Origin: Undibacterium umbellatum
GTDB lineage: Bacteria; Pseudomonadota; Gammaproteobacteria; Burkholderiales; Burkholderiaceae_D
Length of the DNA: 64,000 nucleotides
NCBI RefSeq assembly: GCF_014284125.1
Contig: NZ_JACOFX010000006.1
Coordinates: 186,001 to 250,000, forward strand
Direction: 5' to 3'
Every line of letters starts with the position of its first letter. Position 1 is the first letter of the stretch. The notes below the pieces were generated by a model, which searched no databases, had not been told where the DNA came from, and saw nothing but the letters and a program-made list of their open reading frames with translations. The position numbers were made by a program, and so were the translations under genes. Below are positions 52,160 through 60,430 of this stretch, one piece after another.

Positions 52160-52855
52160 ATGGATTACCTGTTTCCCCCGCTACAGCAAGCGGCCGTCCC
52201 CATTGCTGGTGGTACTGCTTATTTTCCCGTGCACAGGATTTACTGTGTCGGGCGTAATTATGTGGAGCATGCCAAAGAAATGGGGTGGACAGGCCGCGAG
52301 CCACCATTTTTCTTCATGAAACCAGCTGATGCTGTTTTGCCCGTGAGACAGGGAACGGTCGGTGAAATGCCTTATCCACCCCTGACAGTCAATTTGCATC
52401 ATGAAGTTGAACTGGTGATAGCGATAGGCAAGGGGGGCAAGAGTATCCGCACCGAAGACGCGCTCAGCCACATCTGGGGTTATGCGGTGGGCCTGGACAT
52501 GACGCGGCGTGACTTGCAGGCAGAAGCCAAGGACCATGGCAGGCCATGGTGTACTGCCAAGGGTTTCGACTTTTCTGCGCCTATAGGGGAAATCCATAGG
52601 GCTGATACAGTGCAAGACATGCAGCAGGCAGACATCAGCCTGAATGTGAATGGCCAAAGCCGTCAACATAGCAACACCAGTAAATTGATCTGGAGTCTGG
52701 GTGAGAGTATTGCCTGCTTGTCTGAGCTTTACACGTTGAAGCCTGGTGACCTGATTTTTACCGGGACACCTGAAGGCGTTGGGGCTGTGCAGCGTGGGGA
52801 TATGCTAGAGGCGACAATCTCGGGCTTGAGTGATTTGAAAATTAAATTGGTATAA
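52160..52855 (+). CDS. Fumarylacetoacetate-hydrolase family protein (fumarylpyruvate hydrolase type)
   Basis: A 231-residue FAH-fold enzyme: RIYCVGRNYVEHAKEMGW, PPFFFMKPADAVLPV, LHHEVELVIAIGKGGKSI with metal-binding acidic residues, GYAVGLDMTRRDLQAEAKDHGRPWCTAKGFD, and TGTPEGVGAVQRGD near the end. Length and sequence fit NagK-type fumarylpyruvate hydrolases, which cleave fumarylpyruvate to fumarate and pyruvate. AGGA precedes the ATG. The partner isomerase gene starts 5 bases downstream. No gentisate dioxygenase is in the window. Confidence 0.9.
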   Translation: MDYLFPPLQQAAVPIAGGTAYFPVHRIYCVGRNYVEHAKEMGWTGREPPFFFMKPADAVLPVRQGTVGEMPYPPLTVNLHHEVELVIAIGKGGKSIRTEDALSHIWGYAVGLDMTRRDLQAEAKDHGRPWCTAKGFDFSAPIGEIHRADTVQDMQQADISLNVNGQSRQHSNTSKLIWSLGESIACLSELYTLKPGDLIFTGTPEGVGAVQRGDMLEATISGLSDLKIKLV

Positions 52856-52860
52856 ACGAA

Positions 52861-53520
52861 ATGATGAAACTTTATGGTTATTTCCGCAGTTCTGCTTCTT
52901 ACCGGGTCAGGATCGCGCTCAATCTCAAGGGCCTGGACTACGAACAGGTAGCTGTGCATCTGGTTAAAAACGGCGGCGAGCAACTTGCCCCGGCCTTTCG
53001 TGCCTTGAATCCGGATGCCCTGGTGCCAGTCTTGCAGGATGAGCTGGAAGGAGAAACGGCGAATCTGACGCAGTCTATGGCAATTATCGAATATCTTGAT
53101 GAAGTTTATCCGGAAATATCACTGCTGCCATCCACACCGTTGGATCGTGCTTATGTCAGGTCTTTGGCGCTGGCAATTGCCTGTGAAATTCATCCCGTCA
53201 ATAACCTGCGTGTGTTGAAATACCTGTCAGGTACCCTGCAAGTCACTGATGAACAAAAAAATGCATGGTATCGGCACTGGTGTGAAACTGGTTTGGCGGT
53301 GTTGGAGAAAAAGCTGGCGGCGGATGCCCGCACCGGAATTTTTTGCTTTGGTGATGCACCAGGTTTTGCAGATTGCTTTCTGGTCCCGCAAATTGCCAAT
53401 GCCCAGCGATTTCATTGCGATATGAGTGGCATGCCTACACTTATGCGCATACACCAGGCATGTAGCGAACATCCTGCCTTTATCAAAGCAGCACCGGCCA
53501 ATCAGCCGGATGCTGAATAG
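52861..53520 (+). CDS. Maleylacetoacetate/maleylpyruvate isomerase (zeta-class GST)
   Basis: A 219-residue glutathione S-transferase: MKLYGYFRSSASYRVRIALNLKGLDYE (zeta-class SSxSxR motif for glutathione activation), DALVPVLQDE, LTQSMAIIEYLDEVYP, and C-terminal helices with ACEIHPVNNLRVLKYL and FCFGDAPGFADCFLVPQIANAQRF. It isomerises maleylpyruvate or maleylacetoacetate to the fumaryl form used by the upstream hydrolase. ATG 52861 or 52864 are both possible. Confidence 0.92.
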   Translation: MMKLYGYFRSSASYRVRIALNLKGLDYEQVAVHLVKNGGEQLAPAFRALNPDALVPVLQDELEGETANLTQSMAIIEYLDEVYPEISLLPSTPLDRAYVRSLALAIACEIHPVNNLRVLKYLSGTLQVTDEQKNAWYRHWCETGLAVLEKKLAADARTGIFCFGDAPGFADCFLVPQIANAQRFHCDMSGMPTLMRIHQACSEHPAFIKAAPANQPDAE

Positions 53521-53551
53521 TAGAGCTGAAAAATTGTTAGTTGTCGGGAGA

Positions 53552-53580
53552 CAAAAAAAGGGGCCTGAAAACTGGCCCCT
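53552..53580 (-). terminator. Terminator between the isomerase and response-regulator genes
   Basis: AGGGGCC (53559-53565) and GGCCCCT (53574-53580) form a 7-bp GC-rich stem. On the - strand it is followed by seven T residues, giving a terminator for the response-regulator gene. On the + strand the T-tract is missing. Confidence 0.75.
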
Positions 53581-53617
53581 GGCATTCCCCGCTGCATAAG
53601 TAAAATATTTAAAAGTG

Positions 53618-54268
53618 CTAATTTGGCAAATCAGGATTATTGTGACAATTTGCCAGGGTATCATTGAGCACGGAAATCAGAAGCGAACGTGTCAATTTTG
53701 ATTTTGTCGTATAACCATCAATGGCAAATTCCTCGCTGACTTGCTGTTCAGGGGCATAACCTGGTTGTCCGGTACGTAAAACGATGCGCAGATTGGTCAG
53801 GGCCATCTCGTTGCGGATGACATTCACCAGTTTCAGGCCAGCATCAACAGTTTCCATGACCACATCCAGTAAGACCAGAGCGATATCCGGGTTGGCGCTA
53901 ATCACCGCACGTGCTTCTTTGGCAGAGTAGGCGTGTATAAACTCCAGTGGGCGGCCATGAATTTTGACGCCGCTCAAAGCCAGCAAGGTAGTGTCATGGA
54001 CATTGCTGTCATCATCAGCAATCAGGATTTTCCACGGATGCAAATCCAGCTTGGGTTGCAAGCTTTCTTCATCTTCTTCTATAAAGTCAATAATGTCATC
54101 ATCATGACTGGTACCTAGCGCACCGTCAGAAATAGAGTCGTTACCCCAATATGAGTACCGCCCCAAACCCGCTGACCTTTCATTTTTTGACAAAATTTCA
54201 ACAGCCATTTTGCCTACGTAAAGATCACTTTGTAACAAGCCGGGTATCCTACTGTGTTGGTTCTTCAT
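53618..54268 (-). CDS. Single-domain response regulator with acidic N-terminal extension
   Basis: A 216-residue protein. The first 75 residues are low-complexity and acidic (HDDDIIDFIEEDEESLQ). The rest is a receiver domain: WKILIADDDSNVHDTT (acidic pocket DDD at 85-87), phosphoacceptor Asp135 in ALVLLDVVMETVDAGL, and RIVLRTGQPGYAPEQ. The receiver resembles those fused to DUF3369/HD-GYP outputs, but no output domain follows. ATG 54268 has GGGAG 7 bases upstream. It is divergent from the PAS kinase gene 251 bases away and may be its partner. Confidence 0.88.
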   Translation of the reverse strand: MKNQHSRIPGLLQSDLYVGKMAVEILSKNERSAGLGRYSYWGNDSISDGALGTSHDDDIIDFIEEDEESLQPKLDLHPWKILIADDDSNVHDTTLLALSGVKIHGRPLEFIHAYSAKEARAVISANPDIALVLLDVVMETVDAGLKLVNVIRNEMALTNLRIVLRTGQPGYAPEQQVSEEFAIDGYTTKSKLTRSLLISVLNDTLANCHNNPDLPN

Positions 54269-54518
54269 CAGTGTGCTCCCTGTTGCTTGAATTTTGCCTA
54301 GCTTCAATTCAATCTTATGTGAAGCAGGTAGCATAATCAAGACCAAAAAACTTGAAAGTGTTAAATAATGATTATTGCAACACTTACTTGTCACGAATAT
54401 TGATTTATGTCGTTAAATGCGTCGATTTTCGGTGCTATGATTAAATTCAAGCGATTAAGATCTTGTTTTTTTTCAGCCGGAATTCGCACAGAATTAAGCT
54501 GATTTTTTTCTGAGTGCG

Positions 54519-57437
54519 ATGTTTCCTTTGGCATCCAGTCCACCCGGACTGAGAACAGTAAGCCTGATTCAGGAGCAGGTATGTCGCTTCGCGCTTTTTT
54601 GCATGGCTTTCTTGGGTAGCTCATTGATGCCTACTGTATACCTTCCCGCTGCGATCATCACTTCACTGGTCACGTCTTTTTTGACCATGCTGGTACTGCT
54701 TTATGTGCAGCATTTACATGTGCATGCGAGAGCTACACGCTGCTGGGCGCTGGCATATGCTGGCCTGGCGTTACAACAGACATGCAGGTTTCTGGCTGAC
54801 ACCCAGGCGCCGATCTTCAATCTCTTTGCCGATATTTTTTTGCTTGCTTATGTTTGCTATTTGTGGGCCGGCATCAGGATATTCCACGGTGTTACAGTCT
54901 ATGTAATGCCTGTCATGCTTGGTTTTGCGATTGCTGTCCTTTGGTTGTTAATGACTTTCCTGACAGGTGTAAAACCCTTGTGGCGCATGCTGCCGATATA
55001 CCTGGTTTCCGGCTTGATTTTGATGATAGCAGCTTTGGGTTTTTGGCGCGCCCGCAGTCAAAAACATACTTTCGGTTTTCACTTGTTGGGTACGCTGATA
55101 TTTTTGAAGGGCTTGCATCTGCTGGATTTTCCTTTCTTCCGTGAGCAGCCCGAGTACGCTGCACTTGGATATGAAGTCAGTGCCTTTCTGGACCTGGCTA
55201 TCGGCATGCTCTTTCTTGTCGCTGCTTTACTGCGGCAACAAGATGATGTAGAGCGTGTTAACGACGATCTGAAACTGGAAATGGATGAGCGCAAAAACAT
55301 AGAACGCTTATCCAGGGAGAGGGAAGCCCTGTTTGAAAAAGTATTTCAGATGGTACCCGATGTACTGGCGATCTGCCGTGAAAAAGATGGCCGTTATCTG
55401 GAAGTGAACCGGCACTGGGAAACCATTACAGGATATGCCAGGGAAGAAACCTTAGGACGCTATTCGCTGGAGTTGAACTTGTGGATGGATGTCAGCCTGC
55501 GTGAAAAAATGCTGGAGATATTAAGACGCGATGGTGAAGTCAGTAATTTTGAAGGTGTCTACAGGCACAAACTGGGGCATCCTTACAATGTGTTGATTTC
55601 TGGCACGCGCTTTGATGTCAGCGGCGAGCCATATATTGCCTACGCCATGCAAGACATTTCGGCACTGCGCAAAGTAGAGCGCTTGCAGGAGCAGGCAGAA
55701 CGGGAATTGCAGGAACGTGAAAAATTACTTTCAACGGTGTTTCAACTCGTGCCTGATACCCTGACCATAAGCAAAATCACTACTGGAGAATATGTCGATG
55801 TTAACCGCAACTGGGAACCTATTTCTGGTTATACGCGCGAAGAAGTCCTTGGCCGCACTTCAAACGACATCCAGTTATGGGAAAAACCAGAGCAACGCGA
55901 TGAACTTATCAAGCGCATACGCCGCGATGGTGAGGTCCATAATATGCAAATCGCATTCCGTCACAAGCAAGGGCATATTACCCAATGCAGGGTTTCAGGA
56001 TCTCAGTTTGAGGCGGGCAATGAATCCTATCTCTTACTGTCATCTCGCAATATAGATCAGGAGCTCAATGCAGAAGCCGCACGTGTGCAAGTGGAATCTC
56101 TCTTGCGCGAGAACGAACAAAAGTATTCCACCTTGTTCCAGTTGTCACCGATACCCCTGGGTCTGGTGGATGTGCAGACAGATTGCATTGTTGAAGTCAA
56201 TGATATCTGGTTAAAGGAATTTGGCTATCAACGGGAAGGTATCGTAGGCAAAACTACGATGGAAATGGGTCTTGTCGCGCAAGCTGAAGAGCGGAAAAAG
56301 TTCAACGATGACCTTGGGCGCGACAAGAAAGTCGATCAACTGGAAGTTCGCATCAAAGCTTGTGACGATCATGAAATGATTTTTCTCTTATCGGCAAGGT
56401 TGATCAGAATGCATGGTAAGCCCATGTGCATATTCTCTTTATTGAACGTGACCAGACAAGTACAGATAGAGCAGGAAATCCGCGAGATGACAGCCCAACT
56501 GGAAGAGCGTGTCAGGTTGCGTACTTTGAATTTACAACAGGCCAATGCAGAACTGGCAGCAGCGATGGAATCATTGCGGCATACCCAGGATGAATTGGTA
56601 CGCTCTGAAAAAATGGCCGCACTGGGTTCACTGGTAGCGGGTGTCGCCCATGAACTTAATACTCCCATAGGGAATAGTGTGACAGTAGCCAGCACGCTGC
56701 AGGACAAAACCAGAGAAATGCTGCGTGATATCAAAGAAGGCAAGTTAAAACGATCTGCCCTGGAAAATTATCTTGAGAATGCCGAAACAGGAACCGCCTT
56801 GCTGATGCGTACATTGGGAATGGCACGCGAGTTGATACGCAGTTTCAAGCAAGTCGCAGTCGACCAGTCCAGCAGTTACAGGCGACAGTTTGATTTGCAA
56901 ACAGCAATGGAAGAACTGATCGTGACCCTGGCCCCGATGTATAAAAAAACTGCCTACACACTGGTGACTGATCTTGCGCCCGGCATCATCATGGACAGTT
57001 ACCCTGGCCCTCTCGGGCAAATCATTACCAACTTCATGACCAATGCTCTGACCCATGCGTTTGAGCACCGCGATAGCGGTGAAATGCACCTGCACACACA
57101 TTTGCTGGATGATACCCAGGTACAAATCGTCTTTAGCGATAATGGCATAGGCATGAGCGAGCAAGTACAAAAGCGCGTATTTGACCCCTTCTTTACGACC
57201 AAGTTGGGGCAGGGTGGTTCTGGCCTGGGCATGAATATAGTCTACAACCTGGTAACTGGTGTGCTGGGTGGGTCCATACAATTGGACAGCAAGCCGGGTG
57301 AGGGGACCAGTTTCACACTCGTCGTACCCCTAGTTGCGCCCCAATTGCGGGTAGACAATAGCAAAAAAAACAGAGCGGCTCTGGCTATGCCAGGAACTGC
57401 AAGCACTGAAGCGACGCTTCCCGACACCAAAAAGTAA
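54519..57437 (+). CDS. Multi-PAS membrane sensor histidine kinase
   Basis: A 972-residue kinase. About seven helices fill residues 30-245, then three PAS domains (from about 275, 405 and 535, e.g. VFQMVPDVLAICREKDGRYLEVNRHWETITGY). A coiled coil (TAQLEERVRLRTLNLQQANAEL) leads to the His-phosphotransfer site ALGSLVAGVAHELNTPIGNS (His711). The ATPase has QIITNFMTNALTHAFEH (N box), DNGIGM (G1) and GGSGLGMNIVYN (G2). The start is uncertain; ATG 54627 (MPTVYLPAA) would remove 36 residues. It has no fused receiver, so the divergent response regulator is the obvious partner. Confidence 0.9.
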   Translation: MFPLASSPPGLRTVSLIQEQVCRFALFCMAFLGSSLMPTVYLPAAIITSLVTSFLTMLVLLYVQHLHVHARATRCWALAYAGLALQQTCRFLADTQAPIFNLFADIFLLAYVCYLWAGIRIFHGVTVYVMPVMLGFAIAVLWLLMTFLTGVKPLWRMLPIYLVSGLILMIAALGFWRARSQKHTFGFHLLGTLIFLKGLHLLDFPFFREQPEYAALGYEVSAFLDLAIGMLFLVAALLRQQDDVERVNDDLKLEMDERKNIERLSREREALFEKVFQMVPDVLAICREKDGRYLEVNRHWETITGYAREETLGRYSLELNLWMDVSLREKMLEILRRDGEVSNFEGVYRHKLGHPYNVLISGTRFDVSGEPYIAYAMQDISALRKVERLQEQAERELQEREKLLSTVFQLVPDTLTISKITTGEYVDVNRNWEPISGYTREEVLGRTSNDIQLWEKPEQRDELIKRIRRDGEVHNMQIAFRHKQGHITQCRVSGSQFEAGNESYLLLSSRNIDQELNAEAARVQVESLLRENEQKYSTLFQLSPIPLGLVDVQTDCIVEVNDIWLKEFGYQREGIVGKTTMEMGLVAQAEERKKFNDDLGRDKKVDQLEVRIKACDDHEMIFLLSARLIRMHGKPMCIFSLLNVTRQVQIEQEIREMTAQLEERVRLRTLNLQQANAELAAAMESLRHTQDELVRSEKMAALGSLVAGVAHELNTPIGNSVTVASTLQDKTREMLRDIKEGKLKRSALENYLENAETGTALLMRTLGMARELIRSFKQVAVDQSSSYRRQFDLQTAMEELIVTLAPMYKKTAYTLVTDLAPGIIMDSYPGPLGQIITNFMTNALTHAFEHRDSGEMHLHTHLLDDTQVQIVFSDNGIGMSEQVQKRVFDPFFTTKLGQGGSGLGMNIVYNLVTGVLGGSIQLDSKPGEGTSFTLVVPLVAPQLRVDNSKKNRAALAMPGTASTEATLPDTKK

Positions 57438-57529
57438 TTTTATGGCAATATCAGCCTGACTGATAATCTAGTTGCCTCAACTATTTCCCTTTGCGTGCAA
57501 TATTCTTTGTGCCTGTGCGTCTACAGGGT

Positions 57530-58102
57530 ATGGAGACTACACATAACCCCCACGAGCTGATGACTGATCAGGACCATCACATCACCGAAACGGTCAGGCG
57601 CGAGCGCGGGCGGCTGGGGAGTTTCATACGTAAGCGTGTGGCTGACGCCAGCGAAGCAGAAGATATCTTGCAGGATGTATTGTATGAACTGGTAGAAGCT
57701 TATCGTTTGCCAGAGCCGATAGAGCAGGTTGGTGCGTGGCTGTTCAGGGTGGCGCGCAACCGCATCATAGACCGCTTCCGCAAAAAGAAAGAAGTGGCCC
57801 TGCCTGAGGGAGAAGAGGGTAGTGATGATGAAGCCTGGCTGGATAAAGTATTGCCGTCCAGTGATGAAGGCCCGGAAGCAGCGTACGCACGCAATGTCAT
57901 GCTGGAAGAATTGTACGAGGCCCTGGATGAATTGCCGGAAGAGCAGCGCGATGCCTTCATAGGCCATGAAATCGAAGGCCTGAGTTTTAAAGAAATGTCT
58001 GCCGCTACCGGGCTGGGCATCAACACCTTGCTGGCGCGCAAACGCTATGCGGTCTTGCACTTGCGAACCCGCCTGCAAGACTTACTGGAAGAATTTAATT
58101 GA
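57530..58102 (+). CDS. RNA polymerase sigma factor (ECF type)
   Basis: A 190-residue sigma factor with region 2 (FIRKRVADASEAEDILQDVLYELVEAYRLPEPIEQVGAWLFRVARNRIIDRFRKKKE), an acidic linker (PEGEEGSDDEAWLD) and region 4 (LYEALDELPEEQRDAFIGHEIEGLSFKEMSAATGLGINTLLARKRYAVLHLRTRL). ATG 57530 is chosen; 57491 and 57560 are alternatives. The stop touches the next reading frame, and a His-rich membrane protein gene follows at 58115. There is no recognisable zinc-finger anti-sigma factor, so that membrane protein is the candidate regulator. Confidence 0.9.
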   Translation: METTHNPHELMTDQDHHITETVRRERGRLGSFIRKRVADASEAEDILQDVLYELVEAYRLPEPIEQVGAWLFRVARNRIIDRFRKKKEVALPEGEEGSDDEAWLDKVLPSSDEGPEAAYARNVMLEELYEALDELPEEQRDAFIGHEIEGLSFKEMSAATGLGINTLLARKRYAVLHLRTRLQDLLEEFN

Positions 58103-58114
58103 ATGGAGCCTGAT

Positions 58115-58495
58115 ATGTTGATGAAATTCAGAGTATTAAAAATAATGGTATTGGCCGTTGCCGGTATCAGTGCCTTGAGCTGGGTAGTCATGATGCTGTG
58201 GAACTGGCTCATGCCTGCTTTGTTTGTGGGTGTCCGCAGTATCGATTTTTTGCAGGCACTTGGGCTGCTGGTGCTGAGTAAAATCCTGTTCGGTGGGATG
58301 CGTGGACATGGCGGCTGGCACAAACATCATGACCACCATTGCCATCATCGTCGCTGGGAAAAGCTGACACCCGAAGAGCGCGAAAAATTCAAGCATGGCT
58401 TGTTTGGCCGCAGAAAGCACAGGGATGGAGCGCATGGCCATGTTCAAGACAATAAATACAGTAACAAGCATGACAGCAATCAGGAGCAAGTCTGA
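58115..58495 (+). CDS. His-rich two-helix membrane protein beside the sigma factor
   Basis: A 126-residue protein with two hydrophobic segments (VLKIMVLAVAGISALSWVVMMLW and FLQALGLLVLSKILFGG). Then comes a very His-rich stretch HGGWHKHHDHHCHHRRW (near residues 64-80), LTPEEREKFKHGLFGRR, and a polar tail. ATG 58115 has GGAG 6 bases upstream. Position right behind a sigma gene suggests a membrane partner that may sense metal, but no anti-sigma domain is recognised. Confidence 0.78.
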   Translation: MLMKFRVLKIMVLAVAGISALSWVVMMLWNWLMPALFVGVRSIDFLQALGLLVLSKILFGGMRGHGGWHKHHDHHCHHRRWEKLTPEEREKFKHGLFGRRKHRDGAHGHVQDNKYSNKHDSNQEQV

Positions 58496-58496
58496 G

Positions 58497-58793
58497 ATGC
58501 AATCGGCAAAAGAAGCCGCCTGCAAACAAGATGCAGGCGTGATCGTCCCTTTCGTCAACTTCAGCAAGTGTGAAGGCAAGGCCGATTGTGTGCCAGTTTG
58601 CCCGGAAAATGTGTTTGAAGTTCGTCGTATTGACGACAAGGATTACAAACAACTGAGCTGGCTGGCACAGATCAAACTACGGGTGCATGGCATGCAGGTT
58701 GCCTATACACCGAGGGCAGACGCCTGCCAGGCTTGTGGCTTGTGTGTGTCAGCCTGTCCGGAAAAAGCCATCACCTTGCGGCGTTCAGAATGA
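58497..58793 (+). CDS. Two-cluster ferredoxin with a Lys in the first Cys motif
   Basis: A 98-residue ferredoxin. The first motif reads SKCEGKADCVPVCPENVFEV: compared with CxxCxxCxxxCP, Lys takes the second Cys position, so a [3Fe-4S] cluster is likely there. The second motif DACQACGLCVSACPEKAI is a complete [4Fe-4S] site. The linker (LSWLAQIKLRVHGMQVAYTPR) is conserved in this ferredoxin family. ATG 58497 follows the previous stop by 1 base with GGAG upstream, so it is the third gene of the sigma operon. Redox partner unknown. Confidence 0.87.
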   Translation: MQSAKEAACKQDAGVIVPFVNFSKCEGKADCVPVCPENVFEVRRIDDKDYKQLSWLAQIKLRVHGMQVAYTPRADACQACGLCVSACPEKAITLRRSE

Positions 58794-58887
58794 GCCTATA
58801 TGCGCTTGCGTAAGAGGCATACGAATGTTTTAAAATAGTCATTTTCGCCCACATCGTGGGTGCCTGTATCCCGCTAAAGGAGCATTG

Positions 58888-59373
58888 ATGACTATCGTAA
58901 TTCGCGAAGCAAAGCCAGATGATCTTGAGGAAATCCTGCAATTGCGCATGCGCCTGTTTGAGAAGCTCGTCGATTTTAATCACGGCAAAGGCGTGGATGA
59001 AGACCTCTTGCAAGCAACGCGCACTTACTTCAATGATGCTTTCCAAAATGGATCTTGCAAAACCTGGGTAGCACAAGCTGATGGCCATATCGTCGCCAGT
59101 GGGTCGCTCGCGATCTTTGTGCGCCCGCCATATCCCGGCAATGTGGCAGGCAAGGACGCGTATTTGCTCAATATGTACACCCTGGCAGATTATCGCAAGC
59201 AAGGACTGGCAAGGAAGATATTGCAACAGGCAATGCAATACGCGCATGAGCACGGCTTCGCAAAGATCTGGCTACATGCGACTGAAGACGGCCAAGCCCT
59301 GTATGCTTCCGAAGGCTTCGCACCATCCAGTCAGTACATGGAATGGGAAGTCAAGCCAGAGGTAGCAAGATGA
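58888..59373 (+). CDS. GNAT-family N-acetyltransferase
   Basis: A 161-residue acetyltransferase. It begins MTIVIREAKPDDLEEILQLRMRLFEKLVDFN; the acetyl-CoA-binding region is YLLNMYTLADYRKQGLARKILQQAMQYAHEHGF near residues 92-124, and ATEDGQALYASEGFAPSSQYMEW closes the fold. ATG 58888 has AAAGGAG 5 bases upstream. Its stop overlaps the AraC-type gene (ATGA at 59370), indicating coupled expression. Substrate unknown. Confidence 0.9.
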   Translation: MTIVIREAKPDDLEEILQLRMRLFEKLVDFNHGKGVDEDLLQATRTYFNDAFQNGSCKTWVAQADGHIVASGSLAIFVRPPYPGNVAGKDAYLLNMYTLADYRKQGLARKILQQAMQYAHEHGFAKIWLHATEDGQALYASEGFAPSSQYMEWEVKPEVAR

Positions 59374-60329
59374 GCGAGCTTCAACTGGGCAAGTCTTCCA
59401 AATCATCCCAATATCAATCGCATTACCAGGCTCGTATGCACAGGGTGCTGGAGCATATCGACCGTCATCTCGATCAGCCACTTGATCTGGAAGTGCTGGC
59501 CGGGGTTGCGCATTTTTCCCCATTTCATTTTCATCGCCTGTTTGCCGCCTGGATGGGCGAGCGTCTTGGGGATTATGTGCGCCGCCGACGGCTGGAGGTG
59601 GCAGCATTTCGTTTGTTTGCACAGGCAGGCACTCCGGTACTGGACATTGCCCTGTCGGTCGGTTTTGGATCAGCAGAGGCTTTTACCAGAGCATTCAAGG
59701 ACCGGTTTGCGTACACACCAGCCGCCTGGCGGAAGCATCAAGTAGAACTACACCGTGAAAATAGCAAGATTAATCAAGTCTTGAGCAAGAATGATCAGTT
59801 GCAATCTTATGCGTCCTTCCATAATGGGGTCTCTGCCAACTTGAAACAGGTCACCAGCATGGATGTCAAATTAATACGCAGGGCTACAACCAATATCGCC
59901 TATTTGCGCCACATAGGCCCGTATGGTGCACCAGTTGGCCAGTTTTGGGCAGATACTGTCTCACCTTGGATAGTCATGCATAATCTCTTCGGCAGGGCGC
60001 GTTATGGCATCAGCCATGATGACCCCAGTATTACCGATCCTGCACTATGCCGTTACGATGCCGCTGTTGAACTGCCAGAAGATGCTGACATTCCAGGCCA
60101 TGCCTTGCAGACCAGCATACCGGGCGGTGAATACGCAGCCCTCAGTTTTAAGGGGAAAAACGCAGAGATAGGCGCCGCCTGGACAGCGATCTTGCGTGAC
60201 TGGCTACCTTCCAGCGGCTATCAAGTCGATGCCCGGCCTTGCTTTGAATATTATTCAGCTAACGCTTGCTTTGATCCCGAAACAGGCATCTTTGATTGCG
60301 ACATCTGCATCCCTGTCGTTCCCCTCTGA
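59370..60329 (+). CDS. AraC-family regulator with GyrI-like ligand domain
   Basis: A 319-residue regulator. Two N-terminal helix-turn-helix units (LDLEVLAGVAHFSPFHFHRLFAAWMGERLGDYVRRRRLEVAAFRLF and VLDIALSVGFGSAEAFTRAFKDRFAYTPAAWR) occupy residues 35-125. A GyrI/Rob-type small-molecule-binding domain follows (VKLIRRATTNIAYLRHIGPYG, SIPGGEYAALSFKG, DARPCFEYY, DIC IPV at the end). This layout matches Rob/SoxS-like multidrug or stress regulators. It overlaps the acetyltransferase gene by 4 bases. Confidence 0.92.
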   Translation: MSELQLGKSSKSSQYQSHYQARMHRVLEHIDRHLDQPLDLEVLAGVAHFSPFHFHRLFAAWMGERLGDYVRRRRLEVAAFRLFAQAGTPVLDIALSVGFGSAEAFTRAFKDRFAYTPAAWRKHQVELHRENSKINQVLSKNDQLQSYASFHNGVSANLKQVTSMDVKLIRRATTNIAYLRHIGPYGAPVGQFWADTVSPWIVMHNLFGRARYGISHDDPSITDPALCRYDAAVELPEDADIPGHALQTSIPGGEYAALSFKGKNAEIGAAWTAILRDWLPSSGYQVDARPCFEYYSANACFDPETGIFDCDICIPVVPL

Positions 60330-60430
60330 GCAGACAGTTGCTGCTTTAAGTCATTTTGATGCAGGCATGGGCGCTGGCACTCGCTGCGCCATTGTATGCT
60401 TGCGCCCATCATTTTTTGCGAGTTGTATCC

